A program made the translations under genes and the position numbers. A stretch of DNA of 64,000 bases, from assembly GCF_006439025.1 (NCBI RefSeq), contig NZ_RCYZ01000003.1:250127-314126 (forward strand), written 5' to 3'. The first letter of the stretch is position 1. Each line of letters begins with the position of its first letter. Source of the DNA: Hymenobacter nivis. GTDB lineage: Bacteria; Bacteroidota; Bacteroidia; Cytophagales; Hymenobacteraceae. Below the pieces are notes generated by a model. The model saw only the letters and a list, made by a program, of their open reading frames with translations. It had not been told where the DNA came from and searched no databases. Positions 17,399-25,851 of the stretch are shown here, one piece after another.

Positions 17399-18166
17399 TC
17401 AACCCGCAAACGCTTCCCGCAGCAACGCCTGAAATACCAGGTCCAGCTCGCCCGCGCTGCCGTCGCGCGCCACCGGCAACGCTTCCCGCGCGGCCTGCCC
17501 CGCTGCCAGCTCCCCCTGCAGGAATTCTGCCAGCGCCTCGGGCCGGGGCCCCACCGTTCGCTCGTTGGCCTGGGCTTTGCGCTGCAGCAGCGCATCCACA
17601 TCGGCCGCCAGGGCCCCGGGCAGCAGCGCCCGCAGCGGGGCAAACTCCATTGGAGGCACGGTCTGTCGTTCCCGAATCCAGCGGGCTGCCAGCGCTGCGC
17701 GCAAGGCATAGAACAGCCGTTTTAGCCGCACTTCCTCGCCCGTCAGGTCTTCGGCTACGCCGCGCCGCAGCTGCCCCAGGTAGTGGTGCAGCCCCGCCTT
17801 CAGGTTGAATGCATCAGGCAATAGCGGGGCCAACTGGGCCCGAAAGCTCAGTGCCTCGTGGTACACCACCGGCGACTGCAGCCACTCGAACAAGGCCGCG
17901 TTCGACCCGCGCAGCAGCCGTAGGGACTTGCGCAGCTCCCAGCCCGCTAAGTCCAGTTCGTCGTCCACCGGAAAGTTCAGCGTGTCGCGCCCCTCATCCA
18001 GCGCTAAGTACCAGGCCGCCGGGTGGCAGTAGATGAAGCGCACGTCGTAGTCCGAATCCGGTGAGGGAAACCCCCAGGCCCGGCTGCCCGACTCGCAGGC
18101 GTATAAAATGCGGATGCCGTGCGTCGTTTCGAGTTGGGCCAGGGCGGTTTGGATACGGGCAACCAT
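17399..18166 (-). CDS. COG3541-type predicted nucleotidyltransferase
   Basis: 255 residues from ATG 18166; a TTG two codons upstream is less likely. The N-terminal head is ESGSRAWGFPSPDSDYDVRF, with Gly-Ser and the Asp-x-Asp metal ligands of the polymerase-beta superfamily, then RFIYCHP. The alpha-helical remainder resembles other members of this family. The biochemical substrate is not established to my knowledge; clustering with pnkp and hen1 suggests RNA-end processing or repair. It lies 105 bases downstream of pnkp on the same strand and 119 bases before the disrupted paralogue. Confidence 0.87.
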   Translation of the reverse strand: MVARIQTALAQLETTHGIRILYACESGSRAWGFPSPDSDYDVRFIYCHPAAWYLALDEGRDTLNFPVDDELDLAGWELRKSLRLLRGSNAALFEWLQSPVVYHEALSFRAQLAPLLPDAFNLKAGLHHYLGQLRRGVAEDLTGEEVRLKRLFYALRAALAARWIRERQTVPPMEFAPLRALLPGALAADVDALLQRKAQANERTVGPRPEALAEFLQGELAAGQAAREALPVARDGSAGELDLVFQALLREAFAG

Positions 18167-18271
18167 GGGCAATACGCTTTTAGTTTGAGTATACCGATTC
18201 CCACAGGGGAATTTTAACGAAGCAAGGAGTAGGAACGGTCGAAACGATAGATACCGCGTTCCGCCGCAACG

Positions 18272-20908
18272 CTACAGGCGCGGGTCCACGGCCTCGCTTT
18301 CCAGGGCCAGCACGCCGAACACGCACTGGTGCACGCGGCGCAACGGCTGGCAGGCTACGAAGCGCTCCAGGCCTTCTACGCCCAGCGAGAACTCGCGCAG
18401 GGCCAGGTTGCGCTTGGCCTTCACGTTGCGTTGGCGCAGGCGCTCCAGGTTGCCCGGCAGCAGGTAGTCGGGGCCGTAGATGATGCGCAGGTACTCGGGG
18501 CCCCGGCACTTGAGGGCGGGTTGCAGCAGAGTTTGGCCTTTGAGAGCCACGAAGTCGTAGGGCTTCACCACCATGCCCTCGCCGCCGGCCGCGGTGAGGT
18601 CCGTCCACCACTGGGTGGCGGCTTCTACTTCGGCCGGGTCGCCGAGGGGCACCACGCGGTAGGGCGTGGCGCGCAGCAGACCGGGGTCGGCCAGAGCGAG
18701 GGAGCGCAGGGTTTCCATGTGCCAGGCGTGGTCGCGGTCGAAGTACGTGTGGCCTTCGGTGGCCAGCAGGTGGAACGGGGCCAGCTTGAAGTCGTCGAGC
18801 GACTGCACGGGCCAGCAATAGCGGCGGTAGGCGTCGGCGTAGTGGGCGGCGGCTTCGCGGCGGGCCGTGGTGCGGGCCAGTAGGGCCCCGGCGCCGGCCA
18901 GGCCGCGGGCGGCGGCTTCGGCCAGCACGGCTTCGGCCTGGGGCAGGGCGGCATTGGCGGCGGCGGCCACGGCGGCGTACTGGGTTTTCACCAGCTCCTG
19001 GGCCTTGGCCGACCACGGCAGCAGCTCGGCGTCGAGGATCACCCAGTCGGTGCCGAACCGCTCCCAGAAGCCCGCCGTGGTCAGGGCATCGCGCAGCCGG
19101 GCCAGGAAGGCCGTTTCCAGGGCCCCGTCGGTGAAGAAGTTGCGCCCGGTGCGGGTGTAGCACTTGCCGATGCCCGCGCCCGCCAGCCCCAGCCGCCGTT
19201 CGATGGCGGCCTCGTCCTTCCCCAGCACCACCACCACGCGGCTGCCCATGTGCTTTTCTTCGCAGACAACGCGCTCCACGCCCTGCTTTTGGTAGTAGGC
19301 GAAGGCTTCGGCGGGGTGTTCGAGCAGGTCGGGCAGGGCCGAGGTTTCGGTGGGCGACATGGTGGGCGGCAGGTACAGCAGCCACTTGGGATGCACGGCG
19401 AAGCGGCTCATCACCTCCAGGGCCGCCACCGCGTTTTCTTCCCGAATGGTGACGCCCCGCAGCAGCCGGGTTTCGATGAACTGCTTGCCCGTCACGTCGC
19501 TAATGTCGAGCAAGTCGTCGTTTTCGTGCTGAGCGGCATTGGTGCTCGGTGCCTGGTGCTCGGTGCTTCGGCTGTCTTGCTGGGCGTCGGCAGCCAACTG
19601 CTTATAATTCAGCGGGCGCACGGGCTCGCTGTACACTTGCGCGGCGGGCACGGCCACCAGCTCGCGCTCGGGGTAACGCAGGGCGGTGAGGCGGCCGCCG
19701 AATACGCAGCCGGTATCGAGGTCGATGGTGTTGTTGAGCCACTCGGCGTCGGGCACGGGCGTGTGGCCAAAGGCCACCAGGGCCCTACCGCGGTACTCGC
19801 GGGCCCACTCGTAGCGCACGGGCAGGCCAAATTCGTCAATCTCGCCGGTGCTCTCGCCAAAGAGCGCGAAGGCCCGCACGGCGCCCGAGCCGCGGCCCTG
19901 CATGGCCTCGGGCAGGCCGGCGTGGGCCACCACCAGCTTACCGCCATCGAGCACGTAGTGGCTCACCAGGCCGTCGAGGAAGCGCCGCACCTCGCCCTTG
20001 AACGCCTCGGGCTCGGCCTCCAGCTGGGCCAGGGTTTCGGCCAGGCCGTGGTTCACGGTGACCTTTTTGCCGTTGAGGTGGCGCAGGAGCTTGATGTCGT
20101 GGTTGCCGGGCACGCACAGAGCGGTGCCGGCGCGCACCATGCTCATCACCAGGCGCAGCACCTGCGGCGAGGCGGGGCCCCGGTCCACGAGGTCGCCCAG
20201 GAAAATGGCGCGCCGCCCAGCCGGCGGCGTCACCCGGATGCCCAGGTCGCGCACGTCGTTGATGGGCTCCTCGTGCAGCACGTAGCCCAGGGTTTCGAGC
20301 AGCGCGCGCAGCTCGTAGTAGCAGCCGTGCACGTCGCCGATGAGGTCGAAGGGCCCCGTTTCGTCCTGGCGGTTGTTGTAGAGGCGGTCGCGCACGACGC
20401 TTTGCACGGCGTCTACCTCCGCCTCCCCGCGCAGGTGGTGCACGTGCCGGAAGCCTTCGTCCTTGAGGGTGCGCAGGCTTTTGCGCAGCGCCTGGCGGTG
20501 GCGGGCCACCACGTGGGGCCCCACGCCGCGCCGCTCGGGGCGCTGGGCGTTGCGGGCCAGGGCCACGGCATCGGGCACGTCGAGCACCACGGCCACGGGC
20601 AGCACGTGGTACTGCCGGGCCAGGGCCACCAGGGGCTTGCGGCCCTCGGGCTGCACGTTGGTGGCGTCCACCACCGTCAGCAGCCCGCGCTTCAGGCGCT
20701 TGGCCACCAGGTAGTGCAGCAGCTCAAAGGCGTCGGCGCTGGCCGATTGGTCGTTCTCGTCGTCGGCCACCAGGCCCCGGCACGTGTCCGACGACACAAT
20801 TTCGGTGGGCTTAAACAAGCGCCGGGCAAACGTGGACTTGCCCGCCCCCGAGCTGCCAATGAGCAGAATCAGGGCGAGTTCGGGGACCTTCAGGGTATCT
20901 TGGGACAT
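18272..20908 (-). CDS. pnkp: Bacterial polynucleotide kinase-phosphatase-ligase Pnkp
   Basis: 878 residues from ATG 20908; an earlier in-frame start at 20953 would overlap the divergent gene. Three modules: a kinase with P-loop GSSGAGKST (18-26); a metallophosphoesterase with DLIGDVHGC (about 189-196), GDLVDRGP and GNHDIK (about 268-273); and a C-terminal adenylyltransferase with motif I VCEEKHMGSR, Lys about 552. This is the bacterial Pnkp architecture: it heals broken RNA ends (5' phosphorylation, 3' 2',3'-cyclic-phosphate removal) and, with Hen1, ligates them. The linker near residues 440-465 is unusually low in complexity and coded by a short tandem repeat. hen1 lies upstream, separated by a lipoprotein gene on the other strand. 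Confidence 0.94.
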   Translation of the reverse strand: MSQDTLKVPELALILLIGSSGAGKSTFARRLFKPTEIVSSDTCRGLVADDENDQSASADAFELLHYLVAKRLKRGLLTVVDATNVQPEGRKPLVALARQYHVLPVAVVLDVPDAVALARNAQRPERRGVGPHVVARHRQALRKSLRTLKDEGFRHVHHLRGEAEVDAVQSVVRDRLYNNRQDETGPFDLIGDVHGCYYELRALLETLGYVLHEEPINDVRDLGIRVTPPAGRRAIFLGDLVDRGPASPQVLRLVMSMVRAGTALCVPGNHDIKLLRHLNGKKVTVNHGLAETLAQLEAEPEAFKGEVRRFLDGLVSHYVLDGGKLVVAHAGLPEAMQGRGSGAVRAFALFGESTGEIDEFGLPVRYEWAREYRGRALVAFGHTPVPDAEWLNNTIDLDTGCVFGGRLTALRYPERELVAVPAAQVYSEPVRPLNYKQLAADAQQDSRSTEHQAPSTNAAQHENDDLLDISDVTGKQFIETRLLRGVTIREENAVAALEVMSRFAVHPKWLLYLPPTMSPTETSALPDLLEHPAEAFAYYQKQGVERVVCEEKHMGSRVVVVLGKDEAAIERRLGLAGAGIGKCYTRTGRNFFTDGALETAFLARLRDALTTAGFWERFGTDWVILDAELLPWSAKAQELVKTQYAAVAAAANAALPQAEAVLAEAAARGLAGAGALLARTTARREAAAHYADAYRRYCWPVQSLDDFKLAPFHLLATEGHTYFDRDHAWHMETLRSLALADPGLLRATPYRVVPLGDPAEVEAATQWWTDLTAAGGEGMVVKPYDFVALKGQTLLQPALKCRGPEYLRIIYGPDYLLPGNLERLRQRNVKAKRNLALREFSLGVEGLERFVACQPLRRVHQCVFGVLALESEAVDPRL
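19541..19567. repeat. Short tandem repeat within pnkp linker
   Basis: GGTGCTCGGTGCC followed directly by TGGTGCTCGGTGCT: two near-identical 13-14-base units. On the coding strand they encode part of the segment STEHQAPSTNAAQH between the phosphatase and ligase modules of Pnkp. Confidence 0.7.
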
Positions 20909-20939
20909 TGGAAAGGAAATTCTTTTTGCTATAAATTTT

Positions 20940-21911
20940 ATGAACCTGAGCACAGCTTATCATCGGGGTACTCCAGGAATATTCCTTGTCTTTGCTCTAC
21001 TAATAGACACGTTAACTACTTGTGTGCAAGAGAAGCCGAAGTTTATTCATCCCATCGAGACTTCGCATCTTTTGGAACACGCCTATAAAGCAAAATCACA
21101 AGCGGAGCTTACGCTATTTTTTGGGGAGTGGAGCAGAAATATCGTCGCCATCAACAAAGAAGAGTTAGCCCAATTAAATAGTCAGCAAAAAGAAGCCTAC
21201 GACGTATTTACTGCTTTCTACAAACCGCATAGACTTGATAGCTTAGGCGGTTCAGAATGGGGAGATAGTATTTATGAGAAGACAAAATTTTTACTAGTTC
21301 AAAATGATATCAAGATTCGTATTATAGACCGCATATTTTATTCAGACACTTACATCGACAGTGTAATAACCGGGGTTATCAATCGAACGGTGAAAGAGGA
21401 TTCAGTTAGAAAACGTCGCCTCAAAAGGGTAAATGGAAAGTTAAACCAACAGGTTAGAGAAGAATTCGGCTTTGAAAACGCTTTCTCTTTCCATAGTCAA
21501 GGCGATGAGCAAATTGATACTGACTCATTAACTGATTTTCGTCCGGTTGTAAAAATTCCCGGTAAACAGATTATTTATTTAACGCCAAAACGAGCGGAAA
21601 CCTTGAAGGCATTTCTTGGAGACAAACACCTTCCTATTGGAGCAGGAGGAATTATGAATCCTGCTCGTTCGAGCGGCGAGAGTGAAAAACGCAAGAAATT
21701 TCTAGAGAATGATATTAAGATATGGTACGGCCATTGGGGTGGTTATTGGCAGCTTAATTCCTATCCGGTGGCTTACTTTATTACATTGGATAAAAATATG
21801 CTTTACGCCCGCGTTAGCTTCAGAATGGTTTATGAGGGTGGCGAAACCATTCTAAAAAAAATGGGCGGACGCTGGGAAATTATATCAAGCAAAAGAACTT
21901 GGATAGAATAG
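20940..21911 (+). CDS. Hypothetical lipoprotein inserted between pnkp and hen1
   Basis: 323 residues from ATG 20940. The N-terminus has a hydrophobic stretch (GIFLVFALLIDTLTTC) ending in a lipobox-like Cys, so export as a lipoprotein is likely. Much of the rest is Lys/Glu-rich. The C-terminus, YARVSFRMVYEGGETILKKM then GGRWEIISSKRTWIE, resembles the end of the lipoprotein at 23443-24183. No function recognised. Base composition is clearly more A+T-rich than its neighbours, and it runs opposite to pnkp (31-base gap) and converges on hen1 (3-base gap). That suggests later insertion into an RNA-repair operon. Confidence 0.75.
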   Translation: MNLSTAYHRGTPGIFLVFALLIDTLTTCVQEKPKFIHPIETSHLLEHAYKAKSQAELTLFFGEWSRNIVAINKEELAQLNSQQKEAYDVFTAFYKPHRLDSLGGSEWGDSIYEKTKFLLVQNDIKIRIIDRIFYSDTYIDSVITGVINRTVKEDSVRKRRLKRVNGKLNQQVREEFGFENAFSFHSQGDEQIDTDSLTDFRPVVKIPGKQIIYLTPKRAETLKAFLGDKHLPIGAGGIMNPARSSGESEKRKKFLENDIKIWYGHWGGYWQLNSYPVAYFITLDKNMLYARVSFRMVYEGGETILKKMGGRWEIISSKRTWIE

Positions 21912-21914
21912 GTA

Positions 21915-23351
21915 TTATTTAGCCATCCCAAACACCGCCAGCTGCGACGGGGCCCCCACGCCCTCTACCTCCTCCCCCATGCCTACTAGCCGCACCTGGT
22001 AGCCGTGGCGCTCGGCGACGGCGGTGGCCCAGGCGGCAAACTCGGCGCGGGTCCACTCGAAGCGGTGGTCGTCGTGGCGGAATTCGCCGGCGTTGAGTGT
22101 TTCGTAGAGTTGGTTGTAGTCGGCGTTGGGCGTGGTGACGAACACGTGCCCCGGGCGGGCCTGGCCGAACACCACGGCTTCGAGGGCCCCTAGGCGGCTC
22201 TCGTCGAGGTGCTCGATGACCTCCACCAGCGCCGCCGCGTCGAAGCCGGCGAGGCGCTCGTCACGGTAGAGCAGCGAGCCTTGGATGAGGTTGAGGCGGG
22301 CGCGCTGGCGCGGGGGCATTTCGACCAGGTGCAGGCGTTGCGCGGCCCGGCTCAGGGCCTGGTGCGACACGTCCATGCCGAGGATGTACTCGATTTTGGG
22401 CAGGCGCAGCAGCAGGCGCAGCAGCTTGCCTTCGCCGCAGCCCAGGTCGAGCACGCGCTTGGGGCCCAAGTCGTAAATTTCCTGGGCCACTTGCTGGAGG
22501 CGCTGGTCGTGGAGGCTCAGCTTGGGCTCGGCCGGGGGCCCCGGGGCGGCGGCGGGCGCGGCCGCGGCGGGGGTTTCTGGGGCGTCGGGAGCTACGGGCT
22601 CGGGCAGCTCTTCCTCCGTGCCTTCCAGCAGGCGCGCCAGCGTGGGGTTCACGTAGGCGGCCAGGTAGCGCAGGTAGCGGCGCGTGATGAAGCCGCGCTC
22701 GGGGTGCTGGGGCAGCCAATCGCCGCCGCGGTGCAGCAGCTTTTCGGCCTCATTTTCACCGATGTAGTAGTGCTTGTCGTTGTCGAGCACCGGCAGCAGC
22801 ACGTAGAGGTGGGTGAGCACGTCTTGCAGGCGCAGGCCGGCGTGGCGCAGGTGCAGGGTGTAGTAGCGGCTGGGGCCCCAGGCCGGCACGGTGGGGTCGA
22901 GCGGCGTGGTTTCCACCTCAACTTCGTAGCCCAGCGGCTCGAAGAGGCGGCGCGGCCAGTCGGGGCCCGGGGCCGACACCACGGCCACTTTCACGGCCAG
23001 CGGCAGGGCCTGGGCGGGCAGGTCGGGGCGGTCTTTGCAGGTGCCGTTCATGGCCGTACCAAAGGCCTTGCTCAGGGCCCCGCTCAGGAAGGACGAGGCC
23101 ACGTAGGGCCGGTCGTTCACGTACTGCTCCAGGGCGAAGCCCTCGTTGCCGGGGCCCCGGCCGCGCACTAGGCCCACGGGGTCGAGGTCGAGCAGCAGGG
23201 CGGCGGTGCAGCGCTCGGCGGTGGCTTCGGGGTAGAACACGTGGGCCTGGCCCCCGGCCACCTCCACGCTTTGCAGGCGCGCGGGGTTCTTGTGGAGCAG
23301 GTAGCCGAGGTCGGTGGCCGGCTGGTAGGTGGTGGTGATGGTCAGGAGCAT
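21915..23351 (-). CDS. hen1: 3'-terminal RNA ribose 2'-O-methyltransferase Hen1
   Basis: 478 residues from ATG 23351. The N-terminal half (about 1-245) starts MLLTITTTYQPATDLGYLLH, the bacterial Hen1 N-terminal domain that binds and activates the Pnkp ligase. A Pro/Ala linker (about 250-275) follows. The C-terminal methyltransferase has the SAM-binding VLDLGCGEGKLL (300-311) and the metal-site motifs EVIEHL (Glu377, Glu380, His381) and RHDDHRFEW (His426, His429). In the Pnkp/Hen1 system, Hen1 methylates the 2'-OH at the break before sealing, blocking a second cut at the same site. Normally next to pnkp; here separated by a lipoprotein gene. Confidence 0.95.
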   Translation of the reverse strand: MLLTITTTYQPATDLGYLLHKNPARLQSVEVAGGQAHVFYPEATAERCTAALLLDLDPVGLVRGRGPGNEGFALEQYVNDRPYVASSFLSGALSKAFGTAMNGTCKDRPDLPAQALPLAVKVAVVSAPGPDWPRRLFEPLGYEVEVETTPLDPTVPAWGPSRYYTLHLRHAGLRLQDVLTHLYVLLPVLDNDKHYYIGENEAEKLLHRGGDWLPQHPERGFITRRYLRYLAAYVNPTLARLLEGTEEELPEPVAPDAPETPAAAAPAAAPGPPAEPKLSLHDQRLQQVAQEIYDLGPKRVLDLGCGEGKLLRLLLRLPKIEYILGMDVSHQALSRAAQRLHLVEMPPRQRARLNLIQGSLLYRDERLAGFDAAALVEVIEHLDESRLGALEAVVFGQARPGHVFVTTPNADYNQLYETLNAGEFRHDDHRFEWTRAEFAAWATAVAERHGYQVRLVGMGEEVEGVGAPSQLAVFGMAK

Positions 23352-23442
23352 GGGGCGGGTGGCGGGGCGGCACCGCGGAGCCGGGTGCAAGCGGCGGCAA
23401 GCTACGCCCGGTTATATTTCCGCATTGCTTACCACTGCGCCC

Positions 23443-24183
23443 ATGAAACGATTTCTTTGCCTGGCCTTGCTGCTGCCGCTGCTATTCTGCGCACCGCTCC
23501 CGGGGCCCCAATTCAAAGAATGCCCGTGCACGCACACCGATCCGCAAAAGCAGCTCTACAATCAGGTTCTCACTGAATTAATAGAGCATCATTTCTATAA
23601 TTATTATCTCCCCGAATCAGAGTCCGAAACAATTAATAAAAGCATTATAATTAGTAAAGGTATTGTTGTGAACACCTCGAAAATTGACCGTTTAGAAGCG
23701 CACTACCAGAACCAGCTATTCAACCACAAATCGCGCTTCAAAACAATTTATTTAGATACTGTTTCCCGCAAATCATTTGCCGGGTCCATTGATTTGCATT
23801 TGAATTCGCCAGGAATAGACTCGCGCTTCGTAGCAAAAATTAATGCGCTGCTGTCCCAGGTTGCCCCGCATGGCGAAGCAGCCGCTGCTGCGCAACTAAT
23901 GACCATCCAAACGGTGATGGCACCGACCGATTTTCAACTTTGCACCGCCAGAATTGCCTACGCCGCCCCAAGGGCACCCCACGAATACGCTCGCGAACAG
24001 GACGCTCACCAATTTGGGCGCGTGCGCTTTTCAAACATCGTCTTCAACGCGAACAAAACCCAAGCGCTAGTGAGCTACGATTGGCACTGCGGCGGCAAGT
24101 GCGGTTTGGGTGAATTATTAATTGTGCACAAAGTAGCCGGCAGATGGCGCATCAAGCACGCCGAAATGATCTGGATTTCCTAG
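23443..24183 (+). CDS. Hypothetical lipoprotein, divergent from hen1
   Basis: 246 residues from ATG 23443. A short signal MKRFLCLALLLPLLFC suggests a lipoprotein or at least an exported protein. The middle (bases about 23570-23830) is noticeably A+T-rich, while the 3' part is not. The C-terminus has QALVSYDWHCGGKCGLGELL then AGRWRIKHAEMIWIS, a pattern also seen at the end of the gene at 20940. Function unknown. TATATTTC at 23413-23420 fits the -7 consensus at 7 of 8 positions and may be its promoter. Confidence 0.72.
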   Translation: MKRFLCLALLLPLLFCAPLPGPQFKECPCTHTDPQKQLYNQVLTELIEHHFYNYYLPESESETINKSIIISKGIVVNTSKIDRLEAHYQNQLFNHKSRFKTIYLDTVSRKSFAGSIDLHLNSPGIDSRFVAKINALLSQVAPHGEAAAAAQLMTIQTVMAPTDFQLCTARIAYAAPRAPHEYAREQDAHQFGRVRFSNIVFNANKTQALVSYDWHCGGKCGLGELLIVHKVAGRWRIKHAEMIWIS

Positions 24184-24242
24184 CGAGCCGGACGGGTTTT
24201 GCGCCTTATTATTATCAGGTTTAGGGCCCCGGGCAAACACCC

Positions 24243-25079
24243 CTACTCCCACAGCGGGTAGTGCTCCAGCTGCACTTCCTGGCCGAAGAAGATGCGCGTA
24301 CTTTCCTCGAACGAGCGGGTGAAATCGGACACGTAGAAGTGATGGGCCGGCGGGGCCCCGGCGGCGGACGCGGCCAGCAGCTGGCGGGCCCCCAGGGCCG
24401 CGGCCACGGTGGCGGCCACCACGTCGGAGGGGTCGAGCACGGCCACGCGGCCCTGGTAGTAGGCGTCGATTTGGGGCTTGATGAGGGGGAAGTGGGTGCA
24501 GGCTAGCACCAGGGCGTCAATACCTTGCAGGGCCTCGTGGTCGAGGTAGGCGCGGATAATTTCCTCCGACACGCGGCCCGCGAAAAAGCCTTCCTCAATC
24601 ATGGGTACGAGCAGCGGGGTGGCCAGCGCGTGCAGGTCCACGCCGCGGTCGAGCTGGTCAATTTTCTTGCGGTAGAGGTTGGAGCCCACCGTTTGCTTGG
24701 TGCCGATGAGGCCCACCGGGCGGCCGGCGTAGTGCTCGCCCACGTGCGCCACCACGGGGTCTATCATGCCCACTACCAAGGCTTTGGAGCCCACGTACTC
24801 GCGTACCAGCTCGTAGGCCGCGGCCGAAGCCGAGTTGCAGGCAATGAGGATGAGCTTGCAGTGCTGGCGCAGCAGCACCTCGCAGATTTTGATGGAATAG
24901 GCCTGGATGGCGGCGGTGCTTTTCTCGCCGTAGGGCAGGTGGGCGGTGTCGCCGAAGTACACCAGCCGCTCGTGGGGCAGGCGCTGGGCCACGGCGCGGG
25001 CCACGGTGAGGCCCCCAATACCGGAATCGAAGATGCCAATGGGCCGGGCGGCGGGGCTGGGGGCGGCGGGTGCGGTCAT
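24243..25079 (-). CDS. murI: Glutamate racemase
   Basis: 278 residues. Makes D-glutamate for peptidoglycan. The catalytic motifs are IGIFDSGIGGLTVARAV near the N-terminus, the first active-site Cys in LIACNSASAAAYEL, and the second in LVLACTHFPLIKPQI. Length matches the family. A perfect TACCTTTG promoter element lies only five bases before the ATG, so the message is probably leaderless or nearly so. Confidence 0.95.
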   Translation of the reverse strand: MTAPAAPSPAARPIGIFDSGIGGLTVARAVAQRLPHERLVYFGDTAHLPYGEKSTAAIQAYSIKICEVLLRQHCKLILIACNSASAAAYELVREYVGSKALVVGMIDPVVAHVGEHYAGRPVGLIGTKQTVGSNLYRKKIDQLDRGVDLHALATPLLVPMIEEGFFAGRVSEEIIRAYLDHEALQGIDALVLACTHFPLIKPQIDAYYQGRVAVLDPSDVVAATVAAALGARQLLAASAAGAPPAHHFYVSDFTRSFEESTRIFFGQEVQLEHYPLWE

Positions 25080-25084
25080 GGGGG

Positions 25085-25092
25085 CAAAGGTA
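25085..25092 (-). promoter_or_regulatory. murI promoter -7 element, almost no leader
   Basis: On the minus strand TACCTTTG is followed by CCCCC and then the murI ATG. It matches TAnnTTTG exactly. With the usual distance to the start of transcription, initiation would fall at or just before the ATG. Confidence 0.7.
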
Positions 25093-25311
25093 GCGGGCGC
25101 GGCCAGGCGCGGGGCCCCCAGGGGCCCCGCTGGGTTTTGCCGGTTGGAGGCCCCGGGGCCCCCACCCTACTGCCTGGTGCAGCCTGGGCTTTTGCAGCGG
25201 GCCAGGCAGCTGCCCCGAGCGGAGAGCCAGCCGCCGGGGCCGCTGCCAAGGGTTAATTTTAAGCGTTAGAGCACCGCGTGAAAACTAACCGCGCGCGGCG
25301 CTGGGGCTCCA

Positions 25312-25806
25312 TTAGCGGGCCGTGCGGGCCGCGCGCCGGCCTACCCACCAGCCCAGCGGGCCGGCCACCAGGCTGCCCAGCGGCATGATGTAAGCCAGGG
25401 GCTTCACGATGTAATTAAAGCACTCACTGCCAAAATATTCGCAAAAGCCAGCCACCGTCGCACCGTAGTAGGGCGCTAGGCGCAGGGCCTCGTCGGCCGC
25501 ATTGTAGCCGCCCACCAGCACGATAATGGCCAGCGGGGTGAGTACCCCGTAGGCCGCGCCCCGCCAGCCGGCGCGTTGCGGCGGCTGGCCGCCGCTGCGC
25601 CGCCAAAAAAGCCACGCCCCCCCGTAAAGTATGGCCACCCCCAGCAGCAGGCTCGGGCCGAAATCGAACCGGCTTAGCCAGCCAAAATTCAGGGCCTCGC
25701 CGGTGTGCGCAAAAACCAAGGCCCCTACCAGGTAGATTAGGCCCACCCCACCGGTGGCGGCCCAAAAGACCGGGGTGCGGATAAACAGGCGAGCGGGCGG
25801 TGGCAT
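25312..25806 (-). CDS. Small integral membrane protein
   Basis: 164 residues from ATG 25806. About four hydrophobic segments are visible: FWAATGGVGLIYLVGALVFA, LLLGVAILYGGAWLFW, VLTPLAIIVLVGGYN and LAYIMPLGSLVAGPLGWWVG. A loop before the last helix has two Cys (CEYFGSEC). No family recognised. It is the last gene of a three-gene leftward group with two lipoproteins (45-base gap). The 232-base gap downstream, to murI, holds G+C-rich self-complementary stretches but no gene that I can see. Confidence 0.7.
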   Translation of the reverse strand: MPPPARLFIRTPVFWAATGGVGLIYLVGALVFAHTGEALNFGWLSRFDFGPSLLLGVAILYGGAWLFWRRSGGQPPQRAGWRGAAYGVLTPLAIIVLVGGYNAADEALRLAPYYGATVAGFCEYFGSECFNYIVKPLAYIMPLGSLVAGPLGWWVGRRAARTAR

Positions 25807-25851
25807 AGGGTAGCGAATCAAACAAACGAAGTAAAACTACTACTAACCAGA

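Noticed and set aside
20784..20939. Upstream extension of the 20940 lipoprotein into pnkp
   Set aside because: The extension overlaps the Pnkp start antisense; ATG 20940 starts a proper signal sequence.
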